From Hyphomicrobiales bacterium (GTDB taxonomy: Bacteria > Pseudomonadota > Alphaproteobacteria > Rhizobiales > Rhizobiaceae), in contig UBQX01000008.1 in assembly GCA_900467685.1 (NCBI GenBank), positions 124,001 to 188,000 on the forward strand: 64,000 nucleotides of DNA, written 5' to 3'. Below, piece after piece: positions 54,393 through 63,168 of this stretch. The translations under genes were made by a program, and so were the position numbers. Positions within the stretch are counted from its first letter, which is position 1. Each line of letters starts with the position of its first letter. Under the pieces are notes generated by a model. It made no database searches. It was not told the DNA's origin and worked only from the letters and a program-made list of their open reading frames with translations.

Positions 54393-55511
54393 TCAGGCGG
54401 AGAGGCCCGAGACGCCTTCGATCGACCAATCCCAGTGGTAGAGTTCCACTTCCGTCATGGTCTTGCCGGCGGGCACCTTCACATTGCCCTTGGCGTCCTT
54501 GAGTTCGCCGGTGAAGGGCGACCAGCCGCCGAGGATCTTGTCGCGCACGGCATCCGCTGCCTTGGCGACTTCGGCCGGAACCTTCTCGCCCCACTTGTCG
54601 CGGTCGACACCCTTGCCCATCGCCATCAGCGTCTGCGACGGTTCCCACGTGCCGGCAAGCCGCTTGCCGACCTGATCGACATAGAAGTCCTTGAAGTCGA
54701 TGACGACGGAGGAAACGTAGGAGTTCGGGCCATAGCGGCGAATGTCCGTATTCCACATGGCCGCCCAGACACCGCGCTTTTCAGCGACCTGCAGATAGGC
54801 AGCTTCGTCCATGATCCCGAAGAGGAAGTCGCAGCCATTGTCGATCAACGCGGTGCCGGCCTGGGCTGCTGCCTGCGGATCGAACCACGAATTGATGACG
54901 ATCGTCTGCAGCGTCGCCTGCGGATTGACCGAACGCGCGCCCATCAGGAAGGCGTTGGTGCCTGAGAAGACGGACGGGACCGGGAAGGATGCCACATAGC
55001 CGAGCTTGCCGGTCTTCGACATCATGCCGGCGGCAACGCCGATGACATAGGTCGGATACCAGTGGGCGAGATAATACCAGCCGAGGTTGGGCATGTCGGT
55101 GCGGCCGTCGCATTCCATGAAGGCGACCTTGGGCGACTTTTTGACGACGTCATGCAGGAAGTCTCCGGTCGAGGACGTGTCGAAAATCAGGTTCGCGCCT
55201 TCGCTGACGAACTGGCGATAGGTGCGGGTCGCGTCCGCCGAGTAAGGAACGTTCTCGACTTCGAGGATCTTCTTCAGCTTCGGATACTTTTCCTTCACCG
55301 CCAGCACTCCCTGGTGATGCGCCCAGGTCCAGCCTTCATCAGTCACCGGGCCGACATGGCCGAAACCGATGATGGCATCTTCTTCCTTCACCGCCGGCAA
55401 GGGCGCTGCGAAGGCCTGACGGGCGAACGTGCCGGACATCAGCGCGGCCGCACCGCCGGCTGCCGTCATGTTCAGGAAACCGCGACGGGATAGATTGCGA
55501 ATGTCGATCAT
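54393..55511 (-). CDS. BMP-family substrate-binding protein (purine/nucleoside)
   Basis: A 372-residue periplasmic binding protein of the BmpA/PnrA (BMP) family. The N-terminus has a twin-arginine motif (NLSRRGFLNM, residues 6-15) followed by a hydrophobic stretch and an AFA-AP cleavage site, so it is probably Tat-exported. Characterised BMP proteins bind purine nucleosides or bases. It is the first gene of the leftward operon ending with guaD, preceded by AGGGG and divergent from the Rieske operon. Confidence 0.9.
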   Translation of the reverse strand: MIDIRNLSRRGFLNMTAAGGAAALMSGTFARQAFAAPLPAVKEEDAIIGFGHVGPVTDEGWTWAHHQGVLAVKEKYPKLKKILEVENVPYSADATRTYRQFVSEGANLIFDTSSTGDFLHDVVKKSPKVAFMECDGRTDMPNLGWYYLAHWYPTYVIGVAAGMMSKTGKLGYVASFPVPSVFSGTNAFLMGARSVNPQATLQTIVINSWFDPQAAAQAGTALIDNGCDFLFGIMDEAAYLQVAEKRGVWAAMWNTDIRRYGPNSYVSSVVIDFKDFYVDQVGKRLAGTWEPSQTLMAMGKGVDRDKWGEKVPAEVAKAADAVRDKILGGWSPFTGELKDAKGNVKVPAGKTMTEVELYHWDWSIEGVSGLSA

Positions 55512-55978
55512 GTGAACCCCTGTTTTGTTTGTTGAACCTCTTCCCCGCAAGGCCGGCTGGCCGTTTCGGGGGCGATTGTCCCTGTGGCTAACTTCAGCAA
55601 TATCCGTGCCAGAAAATCCGAAAGACACCGCGCCTACCCTGCCGTGCACGATGTGCAACACGCTGCACGTCTCGGCGGTGCCTCCGCGATTTTATCCGCA
55701 GCGGCCCCAAGGCTGGCGAAGGGCGGAAAAATCGTTCTCCTAGACGCTGAAACCGCTGCCAAACCGGAGATTTTCAAAACCAACTTGTTCCGCATAGTGG
55801 GAAAAATTCGTCGAGAATGATGCGCAATAAGCAACATGTACGACGAAAAAACCGCTTGAAATGCCGATCATCCTGTCGCTAAAGTGATCAATAATAGTGC
55901 ATGATTAAACTTTAGGCAAATGCATGAGCATGTGCCGATTTGGCGATCAGATGACAGCAGCAGGACGACAGGCAGGAC
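55512..55978. other. Divergent regulatory region of the purine locus
   Basis: 467 bp without a supportable gene. It separates the leftward import operon and the rightward oxygenase/deaminase operon. For rightward transcription, TTGAAA (55856-55861) and TAAAGT (55880-55885) with 18-bp spacing form a possible promoter, overlapped by an inverted repeat. Confidence 0.5.
55880..55915. promoter_or_regulatory. Inverted repeat over the candidate rightward promoter
   Basis: CTAAAGT (55880-55886) and ACTTTAG (55909-55915) are perfect inverted arms 22 bp apart, with TGATCA-type sequence between. They cover the -10 region and probable start site. The local LysR protein (59417) or a distant repressor could bind here. 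Confidence 0.4.
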
Positions 55979-56257
55979 ATGATCACAGGTCAGGGAGACG
56001 TGGCCTTGGCTGAGGTGGCATTCGTGTTCTCGGGCGACCTCAAACAGGCGAGCTTTCGGCAATTCGCGCAGCATCGTGCGGAGCGCCTGGCTCTCGGCAT
56101 CGATTTCGGGGCAGCCAGCGAGCGCTTCTTCGACGTGACTGTTGCGGGCGACGAGGCGCTGATCGACATGTTCGAAATGGCCTGCAGCCTTGGACCTTAT
56201 GACTGCATCATCCATGACGTGACCCGGCGGGACATCGTTTCGCCGGCAAGCAATTGA
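55979..56257 (+). CDS. Acylphosphatase-like small protein lacking the catalytic Asn
   Basis: A 92-residue protein whose layout follows the acylphosphatase fold: an AFVFSGDLKQASFRQFAQHR segment resembling GxVQGVxFR, keeping the phosphate-binding Arg, then FFDVTVAGDEALIDMFEMAC and a GP turn as in the family. The expected GWVxN motif is replaced by LGIDFGAASERF, so catalytic Asn is absent. Its stop is 14 bp before the Rieske gene, whose product it may assist. The start is uncertain (weak AGGAC site). Assignment is by eye. Confidence 0.55.
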   Translation: MITGQGDVALAEVAFVFSGDLKQASFRQFAQHRAERLALGIDFGAASERFFDVTVAGDEALIDMFEMACSLGPYDCIIHDVTRRDIVSPASN

Positions 56258-56271
56258 GGGGAACTCAAACG

Positions 56272-56949
56272 ATGACATCTCAACCCATCTGGTCGCCGGT
56301 GGCGCTGTCGAACATGGTCGAGCCAAGCACATCGACCGGCGCGGTCGTGAATGGCGCGGAACTGGTCGTCTGGCGCGATTCCAGCGGCAAGGCGCATGTG
56401 TGGGAAGACCGCTGCCCGCATCGCGGCATGCGCATGAGCTTCGGCTTCGTGCGCGGCGACCACCTCGCCTGCCTCTATCATGGCTGGCAATACGACACCG
56501 CCGGCCAGTGCAGCCACATCCCGGCGCACCCGCAGCTCGAAGTGCCGCAGACGATCCGCATGCAGACCTTCGCAGCGGCCGAGCGCAACGGTATCATCTG
56601 GGCGGGTGCGACGGCGGATGCCAACGCTGCCCTGCTGCCAGCGGAGAGAACTGGCCTCGTTACCGTCCGCAGCCTTTATGCCGATTGCACGTCCGCAAAG
56701 GCGCTGAAGGTGCTTGCCGCGACGCCCCTTCCGGGTTCGGCAGATGCGCCGACCGTTGAAGCGATCACCGAAAATTACGTCTCCCTCACTTCCGGCCCGA
56801 TCCGCCTGCTCGTCGCTATCCAGATCATGGGCGAAGAAAAGACCGCCCTGCACATGATGGCAACCGAGGGGGCGCCGGTCGCCGCGCTTGCCCGCTATGC
56901 GCAGGATCTTCGCCTCATCCTTGAAACGCCCGTTGCCGAGGCCGCCTGA
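56272..56949 (+). CDS. Stand-alone Rieske [2Fe-2S] protein
   Basis: A 225-residue protein with a complete oxygenase-type Rieske domain: ligands C48/H50 (CPHRG) and C67/H70 (CLYHGW). The remaining 115 residues look like a shortened remnant of the oxygenase catalytic domain and contain no DxxHxxxxH iron site. It is therefore complementary to the Rieske-less catalytic protein at 49752. It would pass electrons to that mononuclear iron. GAGGGGA ribosome binding site; overlaps the GST-like gene by one base (TGATG). Confidence 0.88.
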   Translation: MTSQPIWSPVALSNMVEPSTSTGAVVNGAELVVWRDSSGKAHVWEDRCPHRGMRMSFGFVRGDHLACLYHGWQYDTAGQCSHIPAHPQLEVPQTIRMQTFAAAERNGIIWAGATADANAALLPAERTGLVTVRSLYADCTSAKALKVLAATPLPGSADAPTVEAITENYVSLTSGPIRLLVAIQIMGEEKTALHMMATEGAPVAALARYAQDLRLILETPVAEAA

Positions 56950-57581
56950 TGTCTGCCCTGACGCTCTACAATTACGAACTGGACGAAAACAGCTATCGCG
57001 TCCGCCTGCTCCTCTCCATGCTCGGCATCCAGCACGAGATCTACTCGGTGAACATGCTGCCTGGCCGCGAGGAAAAATCGCCGGCGCTTCTGGCGCTGAA
57101 CCCCTGCGGCACGCTGCCCTTCATCGAGCAGGACGGGACGGTGATGTTCGGCGCGGAAGCGATCCTCGCCCATCTTGCCAGAAACAACGATGCCTCGCGC
57201 AAATGGCTGCCGATCGATGGACCAGACTTCACGGCGACGATGATGTGGCTCGGCTTCGCCGCCGGCCCGCTGCAGGCCGCCGTCAAGGCGCGCGAGGTTG
57301 CCGTCTTCGCCGTCGGCGGGCATCTGGAGCGCCTGAAGGCCGGCGCCCGCGCCGCCTTCCGCATCATGGACGATCACATGGTGCTCCGCCAGATCGAGGG
57401 CAAGGACTGGTTCGCCGCCGATCATCCGACGATTGCCGATCTCGCGCTCATCCCGAGTTTCGCGCTCTCGCGCGATTTCAACATCGACCACGAGGAGTTT
57501 CCGGCGCTCAGGCTGTGGCTGCGCCGTTTCAGGCGGCTCCCGGGCTTTATCACCATGCCGGGCATCCCGGACTATCATTGA
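56949..57581 (+). CDS. Glutathione S-transferase-like protein (possible NdmE counterpart)
   Basis: A 210-residue GST-fold protein: thioredoxin-like N-terminal domain (LTLYNYELDENSYRVRLLL, then NPCGTLPFIE with the cis-proline and an EAILAHLA segment) and a C-terminal helical domain. NdmE of the caffeine-degrading P. putida CBB5 is a GST-like structural partner of NdmC and NdmD, so coupling here to a stand-alone Rieske gene is notable. Whether it binds glutathione cannot be told; no true pathway for a GST substrate is nearby. Confidence 0.85.
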   Translation: MSALTLYNYELDENSYRVRLLLSMLGIQHEIYSVNMLPGREEKSPALLALNPCGTLPFIEQDGTVMFGAEAILAHLARNNDASRKWLPIDGPDFTATMMWLGFAAGPLQAAVKAREVAVFAVGGHLERLKAGARAAFRIMDDHMVLRQIEGKDWFAADHPTIADLALIPSFALSRDFNIDHEEFPALRLWLRRFRRLPGFITMPGIPDYH

Positions 57582-57620
57582 GGCCTGACGGCTTATCGCA
57601 CGACATCAAGGAGTTCTGAC

Positions 57621-59420
57621 ATGGCCATCACCCGCTTTTCCGTTGCGCCGCTGGCAACGATGACCCGCAGGCTCGCGGATGTCGCCTCGGGTCGCGCCGC
57701 ACCCGATCTCGTCATTCAGGGTGCGCGTGTGCTTTCCACCTATTCAGAACGCATCCTGCCAGACCGCGAAGTCTGGGTCTCAGGCGGCCGCATCGCCGCC
57801 GTCAAGCCGGCCGGAACCTACAAGACGGGCGGCGCGAAGCTCTATGACGCCAGGGGCGGCATCATCGCGCCTGGTCTCGTCGATCCGCATATCCATATCG
57901 AGTCGAGCATGGTCACGGCCTGCGCCTATGCCGAGGCCGCTCTTCTCAATGGCACGACCTCGATCTTCTGCGACAGCCACGAAATCGGCAATGTCATGGA
58001 TGTCGCCGGCGTCGAGGCGATGCTGGAAGATGCACGCCACGCGCCGCTCTCGATCTTTCTGACGGTGCCCTCCACCGTTCCCGCGACCTCGCCCGAACTG
58101 GAAACCGCCGGCGGCGACCTGACGCCGGAAAAGATCGCGGCGATCTTCGACAAGTGGCCGGAAGCAGCAGCGCTGGGCGAAAAGATGGATTTCGTGCCGG
58201 TCGCGATGGGCGACGAGCGCAGCCATGCGATCATCGCCGCAGCGCTTTCGCGCGGCAAGCCGGTCAGCGGCCATGTTTATGGCCGCGAATTCGTCGCGGC
58301 TTATGCCGCGTCCGGTGTGACTGATACGCATGAAGCCATCGACCGCGAGATTGCCGACGACATGCTGGAGGCCGGCATCTGGCTCTTCCTGCGCGGAGGC
58401 CCGCCGACGACGCCTTGGCATTCACTGCCGCTCGCCATCAAGACCGTCACGGAACTCGGGGCCTCGCACAAGCGCATTGCGGTGTGCACCGACGACCGCG
58501 ACGCTGACGACCTCCTGAGTTTCGGTCTCGACTGGGTGGTGCGCGAGGCACGCAAGGCCGGCATGTCGCGAGAACAGGCCTGGGCCATGGGCTCGCTGCA
58601 CGGCGCAACGCGCTTCGGCATGGAAGGCGATTTCGGCGGCATGGGCGGCGGGCGTCGCGCCGATCTCGTGATGCTGGATGACGATCTGAACCCGATCTCC
58701 ACCTGGTATGGCGGGGAACTGATGGTCGATCAGAAGAAGATCACGCCGCTGCTGGATGAGACGCTCTCCAAGCCCTGGCGCTACCCGGAGGCCGCATATC
58801 ACACTGTCAAACTGCCGAAGCAGCTCAAGCTGACGCCGGATCTGCCGACGGAAAAGGTCGTGGCCAACACGATCAAGACCGAGCTGCCGGGCATCATTCT
58901 CGGCCATGTGAAGGTCGAACTGGAACCCGCCAATGACTGGCAGACGCATTTCGAGCGGCACGGCCTCTGCTTCGTGACGGTGGTGGAGCGTCACGGCAAA
59001 TCCGCCGGCAATGTCGCCTATGGACTGCTTTCCAATTTCTCGCTGAAGAGCGGTGCTGTCGCCTCCTCCGTCGGTCACGACAGCCACAACATCATCCTGG
59101 CCGGCACCAACGAGGCCGATATGCAGGTGGCGCTGCGCGCCATCGAGGAGCATCAGGGCGGCGCCTGCGTCGTGCAGGACGGCAAGGTGACCGCGATCGT
59201 GCCGCTGCCGATCGCCGGACTTCTGTCCGACAAGCGTGTGCATGAGGTCGCCAAGGAAGTGCAGGCGCTGAAGGTTGAGTGGGACCAGGCCGGCTGCACC
59301 ATTCCCTACATGGGCTTCAACCTCATCCCGCTTTCGGTAATCCCGGAAATCCGCATTACCGACATGGGGCTGGTGACCGTGCCGCAGATGGAAATCGTGC
59401 CGCTGTTCGAGCCCGCATGA
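57621..59420 (+). CDS. ade: Adenine deaminase
   Basis: A 599-residue metal-dependent deaminase converting adenine to hypoxanthine. The conserved [10 protein letters not shown] (H90, H92) and the C-terminal GHDSHNI segment are typical of the AdeC family. It has an AAGGAG site and lies 39 bp after the GST-like gene, with an ATGA overlap to the LysR regulator. With guaD it funnels both purine bases toward hypoxanthine/xanthine. Confidence 0.94.
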   Translation: MAITRFSVAPLATMTRRLADVASGRAAPDLVIQGARVLSTYSERILPDREVWVSGGRIAAVKPAGTYKTGGAKLYDARGGIIAPGLVDPHIHIESSMVTACAYAEAALLNGTTSIFCDSHEIGNVMDVAGVEAMLEDARHAPLSIFLTVPSTVPATSPELETAGGDLTPEKIAAIFDKWPEAAALGEKMDFVPVAMGDERSHAIIAAALSRGKPVSGHVYGREFVAAYAASGVTDTHEAIDREIADDMLEAGIWLFLRGGPPTTPWHSLPLAIKTVTELGASHKRIAVCTDDRDADDLLSFGLDWVVREARKAGMSREQAWAMGSLHGATRFGMEGDFGGMGGGRRADLVMLDDDLNPISTWYGGELMVDQKKITPLLDETLSKPWRYPEAAYHTVKLPKQLKLTPDLPTEKVVANTIKTELPGIILGHVKVELEPANDWQTHFERHGLCFVTVVERHGKSAGNVAYGLLSNFSLKSGAVASSVGHDSHNIILAGTNEADMQVALRAIEEHQGGACVVQDGKVTAIVPLPIAGLLSDKRVHEVAKEVQALKVEWDQAGCTIPYMGFNLIPLSVIPEIRITDMGLVTVPQMEIVPLFEPA

Positions 59421-60349
59421 GGGCCGGCATGGACCCCTATCGCCTCGGCCTCGTCCCCGCCAGGATCCATTATTTCCAGCTGGTCGCGCGGCTCGGCTCG
59501 ATCCGGCAGGCGGCACTTTCGCTGAATGTCGCCCCGTCCTCCATCAGCCGCGTCATCCGGCAGATGGAAGAGGAGTTCGGCACGCCGCTGTTCGAACGCG
59601 TCCGCCAGCGGTTGAAACTGACTTCGGCCGGCGAGCTCCTGCTTTATCGCGCCCGCGCCGCCCTTTCCGAACTCGGTCGCGCCTGCAACGAGATCGACCA
59701 GTTGCATGGGCTGCATCGCGGCACGGTGTCCATCGCCGTGGTCGAAAGTGTTGCGCGCGGGCTCATGCCGCGTGCGCTGGAAGCCTTCTGGAGCAAGCAT
59801 CCGGATGTGTCGGTCGATGTGAAGGTCATGAGTTCGCAGGCCGCGTGCAATGCGATTGCCGAAGGAGAAACCGATCTCGGCATCATATTCGATGTCCGCG
59901 CACCCCGCGCCGTGCGCCGCATCACGTCGATTTCGCTTCCGCTCGGCGTGCTGGCGTTGCCCGGAAGCGACAAAGCGGAAAAACCCTCGCTCAAGCTCTT
60001 CGACCTCGCCAATCAGAAGGTCATCCTCTCGGATGCAAGCCTGACACTCGGCTCGTCCGTTGAAGAAGCCTTCAGCCGCTCGCTCGTCGATATCCAGAGC
60101 CGCTCGCGCACCAATTCGATCAGTCTGATGGTGGAACTGGCAAAGCGGGGTCTCGGACTGGTGTTGCAGACCCGCGTCGGCGTCGAACAGGAACTGATCG
60201 ATGGCACGATCAAATTCGTGCCGCTCATCGATCCGCGCCTGCCGCCGCGCAAGTTGACGCTGCTCTCCAGACCGGAAAAGGAAATGTCGGACGCTGCACT
60301 CGCGCTCGGCCGACTGCTCGAGCAATTCATCGCCGCGCTGACGGATTAG
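59417..60349 (+). CDS. LysR-family transcriptional regulator
   Basis: A 310-residue LTTR with the N-terminal HTH (about 20-75, [30 protein letters not shown]) and a periplasmic-binding-type effector domain. It is coupled to adenine deaminase by ATGA. It may control the purine locus, the downstream ThDP-decarboxylase operon, or both; a T-N11-A motif lies just downstream at 60365. An alternative start is the ATG at 59429. Confidence 0.88.
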   Translation: MRAGMDPYRLGLVPARIHYFQLVARLGSIRQAALSLNVAPSSISRVIRQMEEEFGTPLFERVRQRLKLTSAGELLLYRARAALSELGRACNEIDQLHGLHRGTVSIAVVESVARGLMPRALEAFWSKHPDVSVDVKVMSSQAACNAIAEGETDLGIIFDVRAPRAVRRITSISLPLGVLALPGSDKAEKPSLKLFDLANQKVILSDASLTLGSSVEEAFSRSLVDIQSRSRTNSISLMVELAKRGLGLVLQTRVGVEQELIDGTIKFVPLIDPRLPPRKLTLLSRPEKEMSDAALALGRLLEQFIAALTD

Positions 60350-60364
60350 GGGCGAATGAAGATG

Positions 60365-60379
60365 TTGCACTGGACGCAA
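60365..60379. promoter_or_regulatory. LysR-type T-N11-A palindrome
   Basis: TTGCACTGGACGCAA, an inverted TTGC/GCAA repeat, extended to GTTGC-N7-GCAAC at 60364-60380. It lies 75 bp upstream of the ThDP decarboxylase start, a typical LysR recognition position. Confidence 0.5.
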
Positions 60380-60453
60380 CGAACTCGCCAAAAAATTCCG
60401 TCTATTCGGCACATCTTCCTTTTGCTTTCCTCAACCCGAACAGAGGAAATGAC

Positions 60454-60954
60454 ATGAAGCAATCATCCGTCGATGCGGTCATCCGGGGGCTCAAGAAGGC
60501 GGGCGTCAGCATCGTCTGCTATCTGCCGGATTCGCTTTTCAAGCAGCTCTATCCGGCGCTCGACGCCGATCCGGACATCCGCACGATCCGCGTCACCAAC
60601 GAGGGTGAAGGCGCGGCCATCTGCGGCGGCGTGTTCCTGTCCGGCAAGCGCGCCGCGCTGATCATGGAAAATTCCGGCCTTCGCGCCTCCGTCGAGCCGC
60701 TCGCCCGCATGGGTCTCGGCGCCGGCATTCCGGTCGTCATGCTGATGAGCTATCGCGGCGAACTGGGCGAAAACAACTGGTGGGCCATCCCACACGGCAT
60801 CACCATGGAACCCGTTCTGAACGCGCTGCGCATCCCCTATCGCATCGTGCGCGAGGAAGACCAGATCGAGCAGTCCATCGTCGATGCCTATAACTGGTCC
60901 TACAACGCCTATTACCATTCCGCGATTGCCCTTGGCGGGGAGATCGTTCGATGA
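60454..60954 (+). CDS. ThDP decarboxylase, alpha (Pyr) subunit, sulfopyruvate/phosphonopyruvate decarboxylase-like
   Basis: A 166-residue stand-alone pyrimidine-binding domain of the ComD type, with the VTNEGEGAA motif (residues 47-55) carrying the ThDP-activating glutamate. It would form a heteromer with the next gene's PP domain to decarboxylate a 2-oxo acid such as sulfopyruvate or phosphonopyruvate. GAGGAAAT site; ATGA overlap with the beta gene. The real substrate in this operon is unknown. Confidence 0.85.
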   Translation: MKQSSVDAVIRGLKKAGVSIVCYLPDSLFKQLYPALDADPDIRTIRVTNEGEGAAICGGVFLSGKRAALIMENSGLRASVEPLARMGLGAGIPVVMLMSYRGELGENNWWAIPHGITMEPVLNALRIPYRIVREEDQIEQSIVDAYNWSYNAYYHSAIALGGEIVR

Positions 60955-61559
60955 AGCGCTACGATTGCATGAAGCTCCTCGCCGCGCGGCTCAAGGACGA
61001 GCTGGTCATCCTCTCGCTCGGCGCCTCGGTGGATGAATGGTACAACGCCGCGCCGCATATGCGCGAAGCGAGCCTCTTTCAGCAGCAGCTCGGCTGCGTG
61101 ACACCGCAGGCCTTCGGGCTGGCCGCCGGCCTGCCGCAGCGCCGGATCATCTCGCTCGATACGGACGGCGGCATGATGTTCAATCTAGGCATCCTCGCCA
61201 CGCTCGGCAACGAGCAGCCGAAGAACCTCTTCACTGTCGTCTGGGACAACGAGTGCTACCAGTCCATCGGCGGCCCGCCGACGCATACGGCCTTCGGCCG
61301 CGTCGATATCGCCGCGATTGCACGCGGAGCCGGCGTCGAAAACGCCTATACCGCTAGGACGCTTGAGGAATTTGAAGCCCATTGCGAAGCCGGTCTCAAG
61401 GCCGACGTTCCCTACATCGTCGTCGCCAAGGTGGCCGGAACCGTGCAGCCGGATATCAAGCGCAAGCATTCGGACGGGCGCGAGGACAAGTACATCTTTG
61501 TCCGCCATGTCGAGGCCACCGAGGGCATCGTCATCATGGGCCCCAGCGAGCATAATTGA
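60951..61559 (+). CDS. ThDP decarboxylase, beta (PP) subunit, sulfopyruvate/phosphonopyruvate decarboxylase-like
   Basis: A 202-residue diphosphate-binding domain of the ComE type. The metal/ThDP motif D72-G73-x4-N78 (DTDGGMMFN) is present. It is translationally coupled to the alpha subunit, and together they equal one conventional sulfopyruvate decarboxylase. The next gene is a GMC oxidoreductase 15 bp downstream. Confidence 0.87.
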   Translation: MKRYDCMKLLAARLKDELVILSLGASVDEWYNAAPHMREASLFQQQLGCVTPQAFGLAAGLPQRRIISLDTDGGMMFNLGILATLGNEQPKNLFTVVWDNECYQSIGGPPTHTAFGRVDIAAIARGAGVENAYTARTLEEFEAHCEAGLKADVPYIVVAKVAGTVQPDIKRKHSDGREDKYIFVRHVEATEGIVIMGPSEHN

Positions 61560-61574
61560 GGAGCCTGACACACC

Positions 61575-63131
61575 GTGACCGCTCTTCCCGCCCGCAAGCT
61601 CCAAAAGGCCTACGACTACATCGTCGTCGGCGCGGGTTCGGGCGGTCTGCCGGTGGTGCGGCGGCTGATCGAGCGGACGGATGCGACCGTGCTTCTGGTG
61701 GAGGCAGGGGAAGCGGGTTTCGGCGTACCGGAAATCGATGATCCCGGCGAGTGGGTGCCGCTCGGCCGCAGCCGTTTCGACTGGGGCTATGACTATGCGC
61801 ACTCGCCGCTGGTGAATCAGCGCACGATCGGCATTCCGCGCGGAAAGGTTCTGGGCGGCTCCTCGGCCATCAACGCGCTGATGTGGTATCGCGGCAATCC
61901 GCTAGACTACAACGCCTGGGCAGACGCCGGTTGCGACGGCTGGGACTGGTCCTCAGTGCTGCCCTATTTCAAGCGCGCAGAAGACTGGGAAGGCGGCGAG
62001 ACCGCCTTTCGCGGGGCGGGTGGCCCGCTGCGGATCACCACGAGCCGGAACCTCCACCCCGTCGCCAGCGCCATGCTCGACGGCGCGCCGGATGTCGGCA
62101 TCCCGGTGATCGCCGATCCGAACGGCGAGACCAATGAGGGTGCTGCGCCCTCCAATTTCAACATCGCCGAAGGTCGCCGTTTCAGCTCCGCCGATGGCTA
62201 TCTGAAGCCCATCCTCGACAACCCGCGCCTGACCGTGCTGACCAACAGCCATGTGCTCGGCCTCCTTCTGGACGGCGCGCGCTGCACCGGCATCCGCCAT
62301 CTCGTGGATGGCCAGCCGGTCGAGACGCGCGCAACCGCGCAGGTCATTCTTTCCGCCGGCGCGATCAACACGCCGCGCATCCTCATGCTCTCCGGGATAG
62401 GCGATCCGGCAGAACTGTCGGCGCTGGGCATCCCGGTCCGCCACAGCCTGCCCGGTGTTGGCAAGAACCTGCAGGACCATCCGCTGGTGCAGGCGATCGT
62501 CTGCCGCGCCAAACAACCGCTCGGGCCAAAGCTCGACAATGGCGGCGGCACGATGCTGAACTGGAAATCGCGTCCCGGTCTGACGCAACCCGATGTCCAC
62601 GCATTCCCCGTTCAGGGCAACAGCGCCGAGCCCCGCATCCGCGATCTTTACGAGACATCCGGCGAGGTCTTCTCCATCGGCGTCGGGCTGATGCATTCGA
62701 AGAGCGTCGGCCATCTGCGCATGCTGTCTGCCGACCCCTTCGGTCCACTGGAGATCCAGCCCAATTATCTCGCCGAACCCGAAGATCTGGACGCGCTGGT
62801 GTCGGCGGTGGGGACCATCATGGACCTCGCCGAAACGGCAGCCTTCCGCGATCTCTTCGCCGGCTTTGCCGCGCCCAACCGGCGCCTGGGCAAGGCCGAA
62901 ACGGTGGAATTCATCCGCAACGCCTGCGGCACGTTCTTCCACACGAGCGGAACGGCCAAGATGGGCCGCGACGCGATGTCGGTGGTCGATCCGCAGCTCA
63001 AGGTCCACGGCCTCGACGGCCTCACCATTTCAGATGCCTCGGTGATCCCGATCATCCCCACCTGCAACACCCACGCCCCCGTGACGATGATCGGCGAACG
63101 CGCCGCAGATTTCCTCACCGGACAAGCTTGA
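61575..63131 (+). CDS. GMC-family FAD oxidoreductase (choline dehydrogenase-like)
   Basis: A 518-residue flavoenzyme oxidising a primary alcohol or amino alcohol. FAD motif YIVVGAGSGG near residue 15, GMC signature GKVLGGSSAINALMW, active-site H456 (FFHTSG) and H500 (NTHAP) are present. The start is GTG at 61575 with GAGGAG about 12 bp upstream. It lies between the ThDP decarboxylase pair and an amidohydrolase, possibly oxidising the aldehyde-level alcohol of the pathway. Confidence 0.88.
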   Translation: MTALPARKLQKAYDYIVVGAGSGGLPVVRRLIERTDATVLLVEAGEAGFGVPEIDDPGEWVPLGRSRFDWGYDYAHSPLVNQRTIGIPRGKVLGGSSAINALMWYRGNPLDYNAWADAGCDGWDWSSVLPYFKRAEDWEGGETAFRGAGGPLRITTSRNLHPVASAMLDGAPDVGIPVIADPNGETNEGAAPSNFNIAEGRRFSSADGYLKPILDNPRLTVLTNSHVLGLLLDGARCTGIRHLVDGQPVETRATAQVILSAGAINTPRILMLSGIGDPAELSALGIPVRHSLPGVGKNLQDHPLVQAIVCRAKQPLGPKLDNGGGTMLNWKSRPGLTQPDVHAFPVQGNSAEPRIRDLYETSGEVFSIGVGLMHSKSVGHLRMLSADPFGPLEIQPNYLAEPEDLDALVSAVGTIMDLAETAAFRDLFAGFAAPNRRLGKAETVEFIRNACGTFFHTSGTAKMGRDAMSVVDPQLKVHGLDGLTISDASVIPIIPTCNTHAPVTMIGERAADFLTGQA

Positions 63132-63168
63132 ACATCGGCCAAGGCGCCGTGATGGAAGGAAGAACGAC

